The notes: generated by a model from the letters alone, not told the origin. Shown: positions 24,427 through 33,915, numbered from the stretch's first letter. The stretch is DNA of 43,913 nucleotides from an uncultured Clostridia bacterium (GCA_947385955.1 CANDNA010000027.1:1-43913), one strand, 5' to 3'. Translations and numbers: made by a program.

Positions 24427-25436
24427 TAGCAATCCAACAAATTATTGCACATAATTGCATGAACGAAACCACTCTGAACAATCCGGGGGACGGACAGTTG
24501 AAAATGCCTTTTCTATTGCGCCCGGTAATTCTGACGCAGTACGTACTTTTACTTTTCTCAAATATGCCTTGATCTTTGACCACATTTTTTCAATCGGGTT
24601 CAGATCCGGGCTGTAAGGTGGAAGATAAAGATATTTGATTCTTGATGCATCCAGAATCCCTTTGACCACTTTTGCATGATGGGTGCGCATATTATCCATA
24701 ATGATGACGTCATTCTCTGATAATGTCGGCAGTAAAATGTTTTCCAGATATTCTGCAAAGCGTTCCGCTGTAGTACCGCCCTGATAAACCGTATGGGCCG
24801 TCTTTCCGTTCAGACATATGGATGACAGGAGCGTGGTGCCACGCGGCGTATTTACAGGCGCACTGTCCACTGCACACTCATTGGTTTTCGAACGGGCGTA
24901 ATGCCTTGTCATATTCGTGTTGACGCCGTTTTCATTCAGAAATACCAAGTTATTTACGCCTCTCTCCGGTATATGTTTTTTCCATGCTTCCCTTTTGGCC
25001 CTGACATCGGAAACGCTCCTGCTTGCGAAGCATAGAGGGACTTCTTTTTATAAACGTATCCGGGTTTCAGGACTGTTTTGCGGACGGTTTCATCACTTAC
25101 CTGTAACCGGAGTTTTCCCGTATTTCACGGATTGTAATATCGGGCTGTTCCTGTATTAGCCGGTCGATATTGTGAATATCCGTTTGACTTAGGGCAGGTT
25201 TACGCCCGCGCAGAGAAACCCTGGTTTCCACAGAGCCGGTTTCCCGCATTCTTTTTTCCAGACGATAAACTGTGCTGGTATTTACGGAAAAGCATTCTGC
25301 CACTTCCTTTGCATTATGGGTTTTGTTCCATGCCTCGATAAGCAGTCTTCGTGCTTCATTATACAGCATAATAATCGCCTCCTGTCTCTATCATAAACCT
25401 TATGTCAAGTGAGTGCAGTATTATTTTGGATTGCTA
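24427..25436 (-). mobile_element. Decayed IS630-family insertion sequence
   Basis: The element is bounded by TA on both sides (24427-24428 and 25435-25436) and by matching ends reading TAGCAATCCAA at left and, inverted, at right. TA target choice and the internal DDE transposase fit the IS630/Tc1 superfamily. It is about 1.0 kb long. The transposase is broken and the element should not move on its own. Confidence 0.8.
24442..25369 (-). pseudogene. IS630-family transposase, multiply frameshifted
   Basis: The N-terminal 90 codons (ATG 25369) encode a helix-turn-helix (NAKEVAECFSVNTSTVYRLE) and stop at TAA after ENSGYR. The next frames supply LQVSDETVRKTVLKPGYVYK, then ERFRCQGQKGSMEKTYTGE, then GVNNLVFLNENGVNTNMTRH onward, so at least three frameshifts occurred. 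The C-terminal part has the second Asp (IMDNMRTHHAK) and the Glu (LNPIEKMW), but the first catalytic position reads VFLNEN where VFLDES is expected: the Asp is Asn. Both the frame losses and the Asp loss show a long-dead transposase. Confidence 0.8.
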
Positions 25437-25880
25437 TAGAAAGCCCACGCTTTGCAGAAGTCACCTACATGATCAAGCAATATTTTGATGATTCACTGGC
25501 TGCCGGTTTCGCCGGATAGAACCAGATGCTTACTACTCTCAGCACGATGCTACGCCGAAATGTGAAAACAGATGCCGCTATGCAGGCGGCCAGAGCTGTC
25601 AACAGGCAGACCTGACGATGATACAGAGCCCGTTCATGTCAGCGCTGCGGAAGTGAAGAAAGAAATCGGCAACGATTTTACGGCGGCGCAATCTTTGACC
25701 AAGGACATCACCCAGCAGATGTTCACTGAACTCACCAAAGGAGCGGATGTTCATACTCCGACCATCACGCCGGAAATGATTTCCGCCGCCGTTACCCAGA
25801 GTGCAGCGGGGATGGACGGTGTGCACCCCCTATGTTCGTGCAAAGGCTATCCAACTCATCTAATCCTGTCGGATTTTTCC
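25437..25880 (+). pseudogene. Unidentified coding debris right of the IS630
   Basis: Short open stretches in successive plus-strand frames look protein-coding but are interrupted: ESPRFAEVTYMIKQYFDDSL, then MLTTLSTMLRRNVKTDAAMQ, then AEVKKEIGNDFTAAQSLTKD leading into TPTITPEMISAAVTQSAAGM. Together they resemble one gene of a phage or conjugative element after several frameshifts. I could not name it. None has a ribosome binding site. Confidence 0.45.
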
Positions 25881-25890
25881 TGCCCGAACA

Positions 25891-25947
25891 TGAAACAGAC
25901 ACACAGATTTAATAGCCTATCTACATGAAGATCTGTGTGCTGTTTCA
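25891..25947 (-). terminator. Long hairpin after hsdR
   Basis: TGAAACAG and CACACAGAT pair with ATCTGTGTG and TGTTTCA (17 bp with one bulged base), with a loop of about 22 bases. It starts 4 bp after the hsdR stop codon. There is no clear T-run on the minus strand, so termination is likely but not certain. Confidence 0.5.
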
Positions 25948-25950
25948 CTG

Positions 25951-28900
25951 TTATGATGCTACAATTTGAACCGCATTCTCACGAATCTGATTGATGGTTG
26001 CCATCAATGCCGTTCTAGTCTTTGCATCAAACAGCTTGATAAAGCTGACCGTCTTATCAAATGGCGGCTTTTTGAGTTCCGAAACATTTTCCATATATCC
26101 ATTCAGCTCAATGTAATTGATAATCTTTTTTACAAAGGCAATTTGTTTCTGATTCAAAGACTGATCGTTGATAAAAGCAGAAAACGCCTGCATAGCAGCA
26201 TCGTGATCCAATTTGGCGATTTTACGAACCAGCAGGCCAAATGGCGTGTCTCCAAATTCCCGCTTGTAATCTTCTTTGCTCCCAAGTTCGCTTGTCAAAA
26301 CTTGCTCCAGCTCTTGATAATCGCCCATATCCAGCGGAATATTATGAGTCAGCTTGTATATTGCCAGCGTATTTCTGTGCTCATTGACATAGCGGTTTAC
26401 TTTGACACGATAGTCTTCAAAATCATAAGCTGCATCTAACTGGATACCTTCTTGGCTATCAGTAATCGGATCAGTAAGTTTGGTGACGATGCGTTTCTGC
26501 TCTCCGCCCCCTTCGTCCAAAAATCGGATTAAATTACAAATTTCTCTCCGCACCTTTTCAAACAATAAAATATCATTGGCGTTCCAGAAGGCATCAGTGT
26601 GGATTTCCTGAAGCAAAGGCAATTTCTCTTTGATTTGCGGAATGTTGGCCTTACGTTCCAGCAGGGTAGCCGTATCACATAGCTGTTTTTTTGCATATTT
26701 GAAAGCAGGCAACTGATCAATGTGAGCCAATATCAAACCATACATGAAATTATCGAACCGCTTGGCAAATTCATCACTTTCATCCGACTGGACAAGCGAT
26801 GCAATTTGTGTCAGTAACTCGCCTTTATCTCCTTCACTTAGTGAAAGAAAGGCATCACTCTTCTTGTATTTTTCCACATATTGTATCCGCAATTTTACAG
26901 AAATCAGCTCTTGGTTCAGTTCCGCAACTTGCTTATGGCAGGTATCAACAAGCTCATTTCTCCATTCTTGATAGTCCTCTCCGAGAAAGGCACTTTCTTG
27001 TAAAGCCATAGCAATTTTAATCCGTTTACCGAAAATATTTTCCGATAATGTCTTTGTCTCTCTGGCCTCATACCCTTCCTTATGTTCCCGGAAATATTCA
27101 AAATTTTTGCAGTAATCAAAAATCAGAAAGCGACGTTTATCCGTGCATGTTCCATCAATTTGATCCACACAGGACAATCCCTTACACAAACGGGTTCCTC
27201 GGCCAATCATCTGCCAGAATTTTGCTTTGGATCGTACCTTCTTGAAAAATACCAGATTGACGCATTCCGGCACATCAATACCCGTGTCCATCATATCTAC
27301 TGACACCGCAATATGAGGTTCCTTTTCCGGCTGTTTGAAATCATCTATAATAGTCTGGGCATAGCTATCGTCATAAATCACGCGCTGGGCGAATGAACCG
27401 TGATACTGTGGGTAAAGCTTATTAAAACGCTCCAAAATGAATTCGGCGTGGCGTTTATTCTGCGCAAAGATAATGGTTTTACCCAACCGATCTCCACCCG
27501 CGACCTTAATGCCTCGCTCCATTAAATCCTGCAACACAATATCCACGGTTGTTTCATTGAACACAAATTTATTAAGATCCGCAGATGGAATAAAGTCCGG
27601 CATCATGCCATCTTCAATGAAATCATCTTCGTAACGCTCTTTATCTTCGTCAGACAGGTCATCATAGGTAATGCCTTCATCCAAGAACTTGGTTTTGACC
27701 TCGTAATTATAGTATGGTACAAGCACATGATCTTGGTAGACTGCCGTTTCATAATCATACACATAAGTAGGGATACCGTGCTCCATCTCAAAGAAATCGT
27801 AGGTGTTCCGATCTACATCCGTTTTCGGCGTGGCAGTAAGACCAACCATCAAAGCATCGAAGTATTCAAAAATCGCCCGGTATTTTTTGAAAATACTCCG
27901 GTGACTTTCATCAATAACAATTAAATCGAAATGTGCCGGAGTAAACAACTGGCGACCATCTTTGGACTTGGTGTCGTCGATAGCATTCAAAATCGTTGGG
28001 TAGGTGGAAAACACAATCCGGGCATTCCGGTCATCCTTGTTGGAGCACAGATTACACAGAGACATATCCGGCAGATACCGCTTAAAATCATCCTTGGCCT
28101 GTTTTACCAAGGCGGTGCGGTCAGCCAGAAAAAGAATGTTGGTGATCCACTTGCCGCGGCTGAGCACATTGGTCAGGCTGGAAGCCGTCCTTGTTTTTCC
28201 CGTACCGGTGGCCATCACCAGAAGGTGTTTACGAAATCCTTGTTCAATCTGTCCGCAAACAGCTCGTATAGCCTCTTTTTGGTAGTAGCGATCTGTGATT
28301 TTATCATCAATGGGAATGCTCATCAAGTCTTGCCGTTCAGCACGGCGATTCATCAGCTTTTGTAAATCTTCCTTGCTGAACACGCCGCTGACCTTGCGCT
28401 GGGGGCCAGACTGGTTATCCCAGTAATAAGTCTCAAAGCCATTAGTGGTGAACATCATCGGACGGCGGCCAAATTTCCGTTCCAAACAATCCGCGTACAA
28501 AACTGCCTGCTTCCGCCCAATGTTAGGGTCTTTGCTGGTGCGTTTGGCTTCAATCACGGCCAGCGGAAGGCCATCCTTACCAAACAGTACATAATCGCAG
28601 TAGCCCATCTGGCCCACCACGCCAGCCATACCTTGTACAGGGTATTCCTCCTGCACATCTGCATCTGTACCTGTAAATTTCCAGCCCATAAACTTCAAAT
28701 CTACATCAATGTAACTTTTCCGTGTCTGGAACTCGGACAAATCTTCCGGCTGAAAAGAACGCTCCTGCTGATGTTTCTCTTTTTCGGCGGTATAATGAGC
28801 GGACATCTGCTCAATTTGTTTGCGCAGTGCCTCAATCTCTGCTTCTTTTTCATCCAGCAGGCTTTCCTGTTCTTTGATTTTCCGAATATCTACTGCTACT

Positions 28901-29328
28901 TTTTCAGTAGGAATCAGGCTTTCGTAAAAGGCACGCTCCTGATAATCAGTTCCATAACAATAGTCAATCCACTGGATGAACTCAAACAAGCCCTTCAATG
29001 ACGCAAGAGCATCACTGGGCTGCACGCTCCGTTCTGTATGTACTGCCAGATTACCCAACTTGATGATAAAAGGCAGTTTACCCCAAGTATTAGAATCCAC
29101 TGCGAACCGGAAGGACAGCTCATGGATAAGAGATTGCAGATTGTCCTTATGGGGCATTTTCATAGTCTTATCCGCTGTATAGACCCACTTAACCGCTAGC
29201 TCCAATGCTTTCCGGCAGCCTACTGCACACATGGCAGGAGCAGAAGCATAAATTTTCTCGGCTTCTACGCAGGCAGAGGAAAAAAGAGCATATTCTTGTT
29301 TGGTTACAAGAAAAGAAAAATTAGACAT
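25951..29328 (-). CDS. hsdR: Type I restriction endonuclease subunit R (EcoEI-like)
   Basis: A 1125-aa protein. The N-terminus is a DUF4145-type domain (about residues 1-125), then a coiled-coil. A PD-(D/E)XK nuclease follows: CDYVLFGKDGLPLAVIEAKR carries Asp and Glu-x-Lys. Next is an SF2 motor with Walker A MATGTGKTRTA, DEAH-type VIDESHRS, LTATP, and QMIGRGTRL (motif VI). A helical C-terminal domain ends it. Type I R subunits translocate DNA and cleave unmodified DNA with M2S1. AGAGGTGA precedes ATG 29328. It is the last gene of the operon, separated from hsdS by three other genes, which is unusual. Confidence 0.93.
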   Translation of the reverse strand: MSNFSFLVTKQEYALFSSACVEAEKIYASAPAMCAVGCRKALELAVKWVYTADKTMKMPHKDNLQSLIHELSFRFAVDSNTWGKLPFIIKLGNLAVHTERSVQPSDALASLKGLFEFIQWIDYCYGTDYQERAFYESLIPTEKVAVDIRKIKEQESLLDEKEAEIEALRKQIEQMSAHYTAEKEKHQQERSFQPEDLSEFQTRKSYIDVDLKFMGWKFTGTDADVQEEYPVQGMAGVVGQMGYCDYVLFGKDGLPLAVIEAKRTSKDPNIGRKQAVLYADCLERKFGRRPMMFTTNGFETYYWDNQSGPQRKVSGVFSKEDLQKLMNRRAERQDLMSIPIDDKITDRYYQKEAIRAVCGQIEQGFRKHLLVMATGTGKTRTASSLTNVLSRGKWITNILFLADRTALVKQAKDDFKRYLPDMSLCNLCSNKDDRNARIVFSTYPTILNAIDDTKSKDGRQLFTPAHFDLIVIDESHRSIFKKYRAIFEYFDALMVGLTATPKTDVDRNTYDFFEMEHGIPTYVYDYETAVYQDHVLVPYYNYEVKTKFLDEGITYDDLSDEDKERYEDDFIEDGMMPDFIPSADLNKFVFNETTVDIVLQDLMERGIKVAGGDRLGKTIIFAQNKRHAEFILERFNKLYPQYHGSFAQRVIYDDSYAQTIIDDFKQPEKEPHIAVSVDMMDTGIDVPECVNLVFFKKVRSKAKFWQMIGRGTRLCKGLSCVDQIDGTCTDKRRFLIFDYCKNFEYFREHKEGYEARETKTLSENIFGKRIKIAMALQESAFLGEDYQEWRNELVDTCHKQVAELNQELISVKLRIQYVEKYKKSDAFLSLSEGDKGELLTQIASLVQSDESDEFAKRFDNFMYGLILAHIDQLPAFKYAKKQLCDTATLLERKANIPQIKEKLPLLQEIHTDAFWNANDILLFEKVRREICNLIRFLDEGGGEQKRIVTKLTDPITDSQEGIQLDAAYDFEDYRVKVNRYVNEHRNTLAIYKLTHNIPLDMGDYQELEQVLTSELGSKEDYKREFGDTPFGLLVRKIAKLDHDAAMQAFSAFINDQSLNQKQIAFVKKIINYIELNGYMENVSELKKPPFDKTVSFIKLFDAKTRTALMATINQIRENAVQIVAS

Positions 29329-29419
29329 CAAATCACCTCTATTCTGTTTAATTTTGCAAACTTTGTATTAGCCTCGAAAAATTCTGCATTATCAGGAAAT
29401 GATTATCCAGCACATAGAA

Positions 29420-30031
29420 CTACCGATCTTGCCCATCCTTCAAGAAGAATACTTGTTTATCCCGTACCGAACTATTTAGGCTCTCTCTATGTAAACATAC
29501 AAAATAGTCTAATGTCTTTTCTTCTAGAAGTCGTTCCTGAATATATCCTTTTGTACTTCTGTTGTATTTATAACCAAACTCTTTATATAATCGTTGCTTT
29601 CCAATACGAGTTTTAAAAGCAAACATCGCTAATTTTATATGCTTTGTTTCATCATGCAACTGGAAAAATTCATTTTTTTCAATGGTTTGTGTTAAATCGT
29701 CCAAGGTGGCGTTTCCTTTGACTTCTATAACCATTATTCAGTCATTTGGTTCAACCAGAAAAAGGTCTCCGCCTAGTTGACGCCGATAAAAATTTTTCCT
29801 ACATACGATGATGTCACATTGTGGGCTTTGATGATTGGCTCAAGCAATAAAACCGGTAACAAATTCTAGCATTTGGAACCGTTCCTGGAGACATTTTTTG
29901 AGAATATTTTCTCCACATCTCCCCGTCTCAGCATGATATTTTAACTTTTCAACTATAAAATATTTGCAGAACAGAAGCTCCTCCGAATATTCCTCATATA
30001 TCTTTGTAACCTCTTCTTCCATAATAGACAT
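29420..30031 (-). pseudogene. PD-(D/E)XK-like (DUF6602-like) gene with two in-frame TGA codons
   Basis: A single frame of 204 codons is open from ATG 30031 to the stop at 29420 except for two TGA codons, at 29840-29842 (codon 64) and 29738-29740 (codon 98). Read through, it gives a coherent protein: EFVTGFIA, then SPQCDIIVCRKNFYRRQLGG, VEPND, then IMVIEVKGNATLDDL. Asp73 and Glu103-Val-Lys105 form a PD-(D/E)XK core as in DUF6602-type proteins. It lies 9 bp after a membrane-protein gene and 91 bp before hsdR. Either two nonsense mutations have hit a nuclease-like accessory gene, or the TGAs are read through; the former is much likelier, as other genes here end in TGA. Confidence 0.7.
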
Positions 30032-30040
30032 CTCACTTGC

Positions 30041-30808
30041 TTAAAATTTTTGTTTAGAAGTCTTTTTGAGCATTTGATAGCCGGCCGTTCCACTTATTTC
30101 AAGCATCGAATATTTCTTCAGCATCTTCTCTAAACTAATCCGAATTTGGACAGGGGTATAAGGAGTTAAAGCCCCCTGGTTAATGATGGACTTAGTCCAA
30201 TCTCTTTGTTGATTATAGAGGCTCAAAAACCGATTCATATCAAAATTGGGATTCTGTACCGCTATTTGTTGCACCATTGCGTTAAGCGTACTCCGATCTT
30301 CTTCCGAAACATCTTGCGGAATCATATTTCCCATAGCAGAAGTGATGTTTTGCGCTGTAACTCCTGTGCAAACATTGTTAAGATCGGCCATAATAAACTG
30401 TGATTCTATATTTGCTAAAACATTTTGTGTTATCCGAAAGGAATTCTTTTGGAATGACTTTATAAACATCTGTTGTTCCTGAATCTCTGACACATACTCA
30501 TATAGTTGATTCAGTGCTGTATAGCTGGTCGCGTCTATTTTTCGGACAAAGTAATGTTTGTACTTGTTCCAATAATCCGTATCCATCAAGGGTAGTGATT
30601 CATAGAACGCCGTTTCGTTTAATTGGCCGTCAACAATAAACGTAGAGATTTCCCTTAACCTCTCCTGGAATTCATCGATTTGGAGGACGATAAGAGAAGC
30701 TGCATCAATCTTTTTCTTCCGTTCCTGCAATATGTAAGTTGCAAGGGCAAAGCTACCTACAATAATAAGTAAAATGTTTGCCCAGTTATCTCTTATAAAC
30801 TCTAACAT
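30041..30808 (-). CDS. Membrane-anchored helical protein embedded in the type I RM operon
   Basis: A 255-aa protein with one N-terminal membrane segment (about residues 9-26, ANILLIIVGSFALATYI) followed by a basic stop-transfer and a long, mainly helical, cytoplasmic domain. There are no cysteine clusters, nucleotide motifs or nuclease motifs that I can see. It is 9 bp from the 63-aa gene upstream and 9 bp from the broken DUF6602-like gene downstream, so it is made as part of the hsd transcript. Membrane effectors of this shape occur in abortive-infection systems, but the family is not recognised. Confidence 0.75.
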   Translation of the reverse strand: MLEFIRDNWANILLIIVGSFALATYILQERKKKIDAASLIVLQIDEFQERLREISTFIVDGQLNETAFYESLPLMDTDYWNKYKHYFVRKIDATSYTALNQLYEYVSEIQEQQMFIKSFQKNSFRITQNVLANIESQFIMADLNNVCTGVTAQNITSAMGNMIPQDVSEEDRSTLNAMVQQIAVQNPNFDMNRFLSLYNQQRDWTKSIINQGALTPYTPVQIRISLEKMLKKYSMLEISGTAGYQMLKKTSKQKF

Positions 30809-30817
30809 ACTTTATAT

Positions 30818-31009
30818 TCACCTCAGATACTGGCGTAGTATTTGACTCAAAACCATAACATTTGCTGCTCCAAATAACTCCTCTGCCAACTTTTGCTGCC
30901 GTTGAGGGGATAATTTTTGCATTGATCTCATTGCCTGAATCAAATCCTGCTTTGCTTTTTTATAATCGTCTGTAGGCTCCATCCCCAGTGATAATTTGTA
31001 TTCTTCCAT
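30818..31009 (-). CDS. Small helical protein between hsdS and the membrane-protein gene
   Basis: A 63-aa protein starting MEEYKLSLGMEPTDDYKKAK with a helical, Gln/Leu-rich remainder. It lies 9 bp after the hsdS stop and 9 bp before the membrane-protein gene; the regular spacing shows a real, translated member of the operon. It has no recognised domain. It may be a partner or regulator of the membrane protein, or a small accessory subunit of the restriction complex. Confidence 0.7.
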   Translation of the reverse strand: MEEYKLSLGMEPTDDYKKAKQDLIQAMRSMQKLSPQRQQKLAEELFGAANVMVLSQILRQYLR

Positions 31010-31018
31010 TTTATCACC

Positions 31019-32131
31019 TCACCCAAAATATTTTTGCATCAATGCTTTTTTCAGCGTTTCCAGCTTTTCAAGACTTTTCTGGATTGCCAATTTTAATTTG
31101 TCAGTCTGCTTGATGAAGGCGGCGAATTGGTCCTGCTGCTCTATCGGAGGCATATACACCACAAAAGATTGTACATCTTTTTGGTTGATACTGGCTTGAT
31201 TGACCGCCTTTTTTGCTCGTTTTAAAATTTGCTGATAAATAAATTCGGAGCAAAGCAGTTTCATAATGTAGACCGGATGAAATTTATGTTCATCTATATG
31301 CAATCTCATCATATTTGACTCAAAAACCGTATTTTCTACTAAACCTTGAATCAAACCGCACTTGCCGAGATATTCAATGCTATTAACTCGATTGACAACA
31401 ATATCATTTTCATATAACGAGTATCGCTTCAGCTCTATTTCTGAACAAATTAGCCGTTTTAGTGATGAAAATTCCGACACTTTGCCATCATAAAAACTAT
31501 CTATTCGGAGAATAGGTACGCCTGTTCCATCTGATACATAATCGGACTGAGGCTTATAAAGTCCATTCTGCGGCTCGATTGTCAAAACTGATCCTAAAAT
31601 CACTTTTGGTAAGTTGTGTGGATTCGTCATTGGGTCACCAAACATCTCGATAAATCGGGATTTCACCAATTCATCCAACTTGTCCAACTGCTGGCGGCGT
31701 TTGGCGATCAAGCCACTGACCTTGTCCAGCGTTGCCACAATTTTGCGCTGTTTGTCAAGGGGTTGGAGGGGAATATGCGATTCCGTTAAATTTCCAAGTT
31801 TTATATACTTGATAACTCCACCTATGGACTGTTCACGCAAAGCTTCAACATATTTATCGAGAAAATAATATAAATATCGTACAAGTAATTTTTCTTTATT
31901 GTTACTTTCAATGATATATGTTCGCTGGTATGCATCGAATTTTCCCGAATAATATTTTACGTTTAAGTCACCATTTCCCGCAACCAAAACACATTCGCAA
32001 TCATAGCTATATGTATCTATTAAAAGAGATTCTTTAGAACAAGTAAAAAATGGATATATGCCATTATCAGACGATGCATTTGCATCCAGCTTTCCAGTTT
32101 TTATATAAGTATAATCCCCCAACCTGACCAT
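31019..32131 (-). CDS. hsdS: Type I restriction-modification specificity subunit S
   Basis: A 370-aa specificity subunit with the usual order: target recognition domain 1 (residues 1-120), a central conserved helix (PLQPLDKQRKIVATLDKVSG through LDELVKSRFIEMFGDP), recognition domain 2, and a second conserved helix (PPIEQQDQFAAFIKQTDKLK). The repeat of the PPxxxQ-xxxF/I helices is the family hallmark. The start at 32131 overlaps the hsdM stop by one base (TGATG); a GTG at 32134 is an alternative. The recognised DNA sequence cannot be read from this. Both halves are present and no inverted-repeat switch was seen near the gene. Confidence 0.92.
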   Translation of the reverse strand: MVRLGDYTYIKTGKLDANASSDNGIYPFFTCSKESLLIDTYSYDCECVLVAGNGDLNVKYYSGKFDAYQRTYIIESNNKEKLLVRYLYYFLDKYVEALREQSIGGVIKYIKLGNLTESHIPLQPLDKQRKIVATLDKVSGLIAKRRQQLDKLDELVKSRFIEMFGDPMTNPHNLPKVILGSVLTIEPQNGLYKPQSDYVSDGTGVPILRIDSFYDGKVSEFSSLKRLICSEIELKRYSLYENDIVVNRVNSIEYLGKCGLIQGLVENTVFESNMMRLHIDEHKFHPVYIMKLLCSEFIYQQILKRAKKAVNQASINQKDVQSFVVYMPPIEQQDQFAAFIKQTDKLKLAIQKSLEKLETLKKALMQKYFG

Positions 32132-33663
32132 CACAACATCCCCTCCAATTCTTCCAGCTCTACGGTAATCTCCAGCTCCAGATCGTGCATGTCTGCCATC
32201 AGTTCTGTAGTGGAAGGATACTCCACCGGCACATACTCCACCTTTTTGTACTTGTTAATGGACAAGTCATAGTCATTATCGGCAATCTCCTGCTTGGGTA
32301 CAAAAAAGCTCTGCTCGGTGCGTGGGCGACTGGCATCCTGCTCCAAATTATGAAACCGGCTGATGATGTCGGGGATATCATTGTCCGAAATCTCGCTACG
32401 CTTGTCATCCAAGCTGAAACCGTCGACCGTCATATCATAAAACCACACGTTGTCGGTACCGCCCGCACCGGTTTTGGTGAACACCAGCACCGCTGTGGAA
32501 ACACCGGCATAGGGCTTGAACACACCGGAGGGCATGGAGATCACCGCCCGGAGTTGATGATTCTCCACCAACTCCTTTCGGACGGATTTGTGTGCTCTGG
32601 AGGAACCAAACAACACGCCATCCGGTACGATGCAAGCACATTGACCACCCTTTTTCAACATCCGCAGAAATAGTGCTAGGAACAGCAGCTCAGTCTTTTT
32701 CGTGTTGGTAATAGTTTTTAAATCATCGTTGATGCTCTCAGCGTCAATGGTGCCTTTGAAAGGCGGATTTGCCAGACAAACAGTATATTTATCCCGAATT
32801 TGGTTCTGCTTGGAAACGCTGTCCTGGTAGTCAATTTCCGGGTGCGTAATAGAGTGGAGCATCAGATTCATGGCCGAAAGTCGCAGCATAGTACGATCTG
32901 TGTCAAAGCCGGTAAACATCGGGCCGGAGAAATGTTCCCACTGCTCGTTTGTCATTGTATCTTCATAATGGCTGCGGATGTACTCCGCCGATGCCACTAG
33001 AAAGCCTGATGTACCACAGGCCGGGTCACAGATTGTATCCTCTGGGGTGGGCTGCAAAAGCTCCACCATCATTTTGATGATGTGCCGGGGTGTACGGAAC
33101 TGGCCGTTTTGACCGGCAGTAGAAAGTTTCCCCAGCATATACTCGTACAGATCGCCCTGCATATCCAAATCGGAAATGTCGTGCTCATACAGGTCGTCCA
33201 AGCCTGTAATGATTTTTTGCAATACCTGCGGCGTAGGAATCAGGAACATTGCATCGCTCATATACCGGGCGAAAGCAGTATCTTTTTTGGTATCATCTTC
33301 AGAGCCATCCACGATTTCGAGCATCTCGCCCTGCTCCGTAAAATCTGGCAGATGGCCATATTTCATGTTTTTAATAGCAGGAAATACCCTCTGGGAAATC
33401 AAATCGTAAATGTTACGAGGGTCGTCATTCTTGAACTTGCTCCAGCGCATGGACTGCCCGATAGGGGACTGCGGGAAGATTTTATCCATCTTCTCGTCGC
33501 CCATATTTTCAAATTCTTCCGTCTCCAGTTCTTTTTCATCGAGAGAGCGGATGAACATCAGGTAGGTCAGCTGCTCAATTACTGTCAAAGGATTGGTAAT
33601 GCCGCCAGCCCAGATGTCCCTCCAGATTTTATCTACTCTATTTTTGATTGCGCCAGTAATCAT
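32131..33663 (-). CDS. hsdM: Type I restriction-modification DNA methyltransferase subunit M
   Basis: A 510-aa adenine-N6 methyltransferase. The N-terminal helical domain (about residues 1-165) is followed by motif I DPACGTSGF and motif IV NPPF in CLANPPFKG; these bind S-adenosylmethionine and the target adenine. The start overlaps the stop of the XRE gene (ATGA) and GGAGG is upstream, so the regulator and methylase are coupled. It methylates host DNA at the HsdS-defined site and forms M2S with it. Length and motifs are normal. Confidence 0.93.
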   Translation of the reverse strand: MITGAIKNRVDKIWRDIWAGGITNPLTVIEQLTYLMFIRSLDEKELETEEFENMGDEKMDKIFPQSPIGQSMRWSKFKNDDPRNIYDLISQRVFPAIKNMKYGHLPDFTEQGEMLEIVDGSEDDTKKDTAFARYMSDAMFLIPTPQVLQKIITGLDDLYEHDISDLDMQGDLYEYMLGKLSTAGQNGQFRTPRHIIKMMVELLQPTPEDTICDPACGTSGFLVASAEYIRSHYEDTMTNEQWEHFSGPMFTGFDTDRTMLRLSAMNLMLHSITHPEIDYQDSVSKQNQIRDKYTVCLANPPFKGTIDAESINDDLKTITNTKKTELLFLALFLRMLKKGGQCACIVPDGVLFGSSRAHKSVRKELVENHQLRAVISMPSGVFKPYAGVSTAVLVFTKTGAGGTDNVWFYDMTVDGFSLDDKRSEISDNDIPDIISRFHNLEQDASRPRTEQSFFVPKQEIADNDYDLSINKYKKVEYVPVEYPSTTELMADMHDLELEITVELEELEGML

Positions 33664-33887
33664 GCGTCTTTTCCTCCATCTTCATTATCAGGAACAAATT
33701 CCATAATATCGCCAATATTGCAGTTTAACACTTTACAGATTTTCTCCATGCTTTCCATTGAAACAGGCGCACCCTTTCCTAGACGTGCCAGAACATTGGT
33801 GCTAATGTTTGCGCGATGCATCATATCGGTTTTACTCAAATCATGATCTATCAATCGTTTCCAAAGACGATTATAGCTAATTGCCAT
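33660..33887 (-). CDS. XRE-family helix-turn-helix regulator of the hsd operon
   Basis: A 75-aa Cro/C1-type protein: SYNRLWKRLIDHDLSKTDMM, then a recognition helix in HRANISTNVLARLG, and KICKVLNCNIGDIMEF at the end. AGGAGG precedes ATG 33887; a longer frame upstream is rejected because it would run through the promoter at 33916-33944. Its stop overlaps the hsdM start. It resembles the controller proteins of restriction systems and probably represses its own promoter. Confidence 0.85.
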   Translation of the reverse strand: MAISYNRLWKRLIDHDLSKTDMMHRANISTNVLARLGKGAPVSMESMEKICKVLNCNIGDIMEFVPDNEDGGKDA

Positions 33888-33915
33888 CCTGCACCTCCTG
33901 ATATTTTTCATTTCT

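Noticed and set aside
29420-30031. Selenocysteine insertion at the two TGA codons
   Set aside because: The protein type is not a redox enzyme, no SECIS-like hairpin is evident just after either TGA, and two Sec residues at these positions would not fit a PD-(D/E)XK fold.
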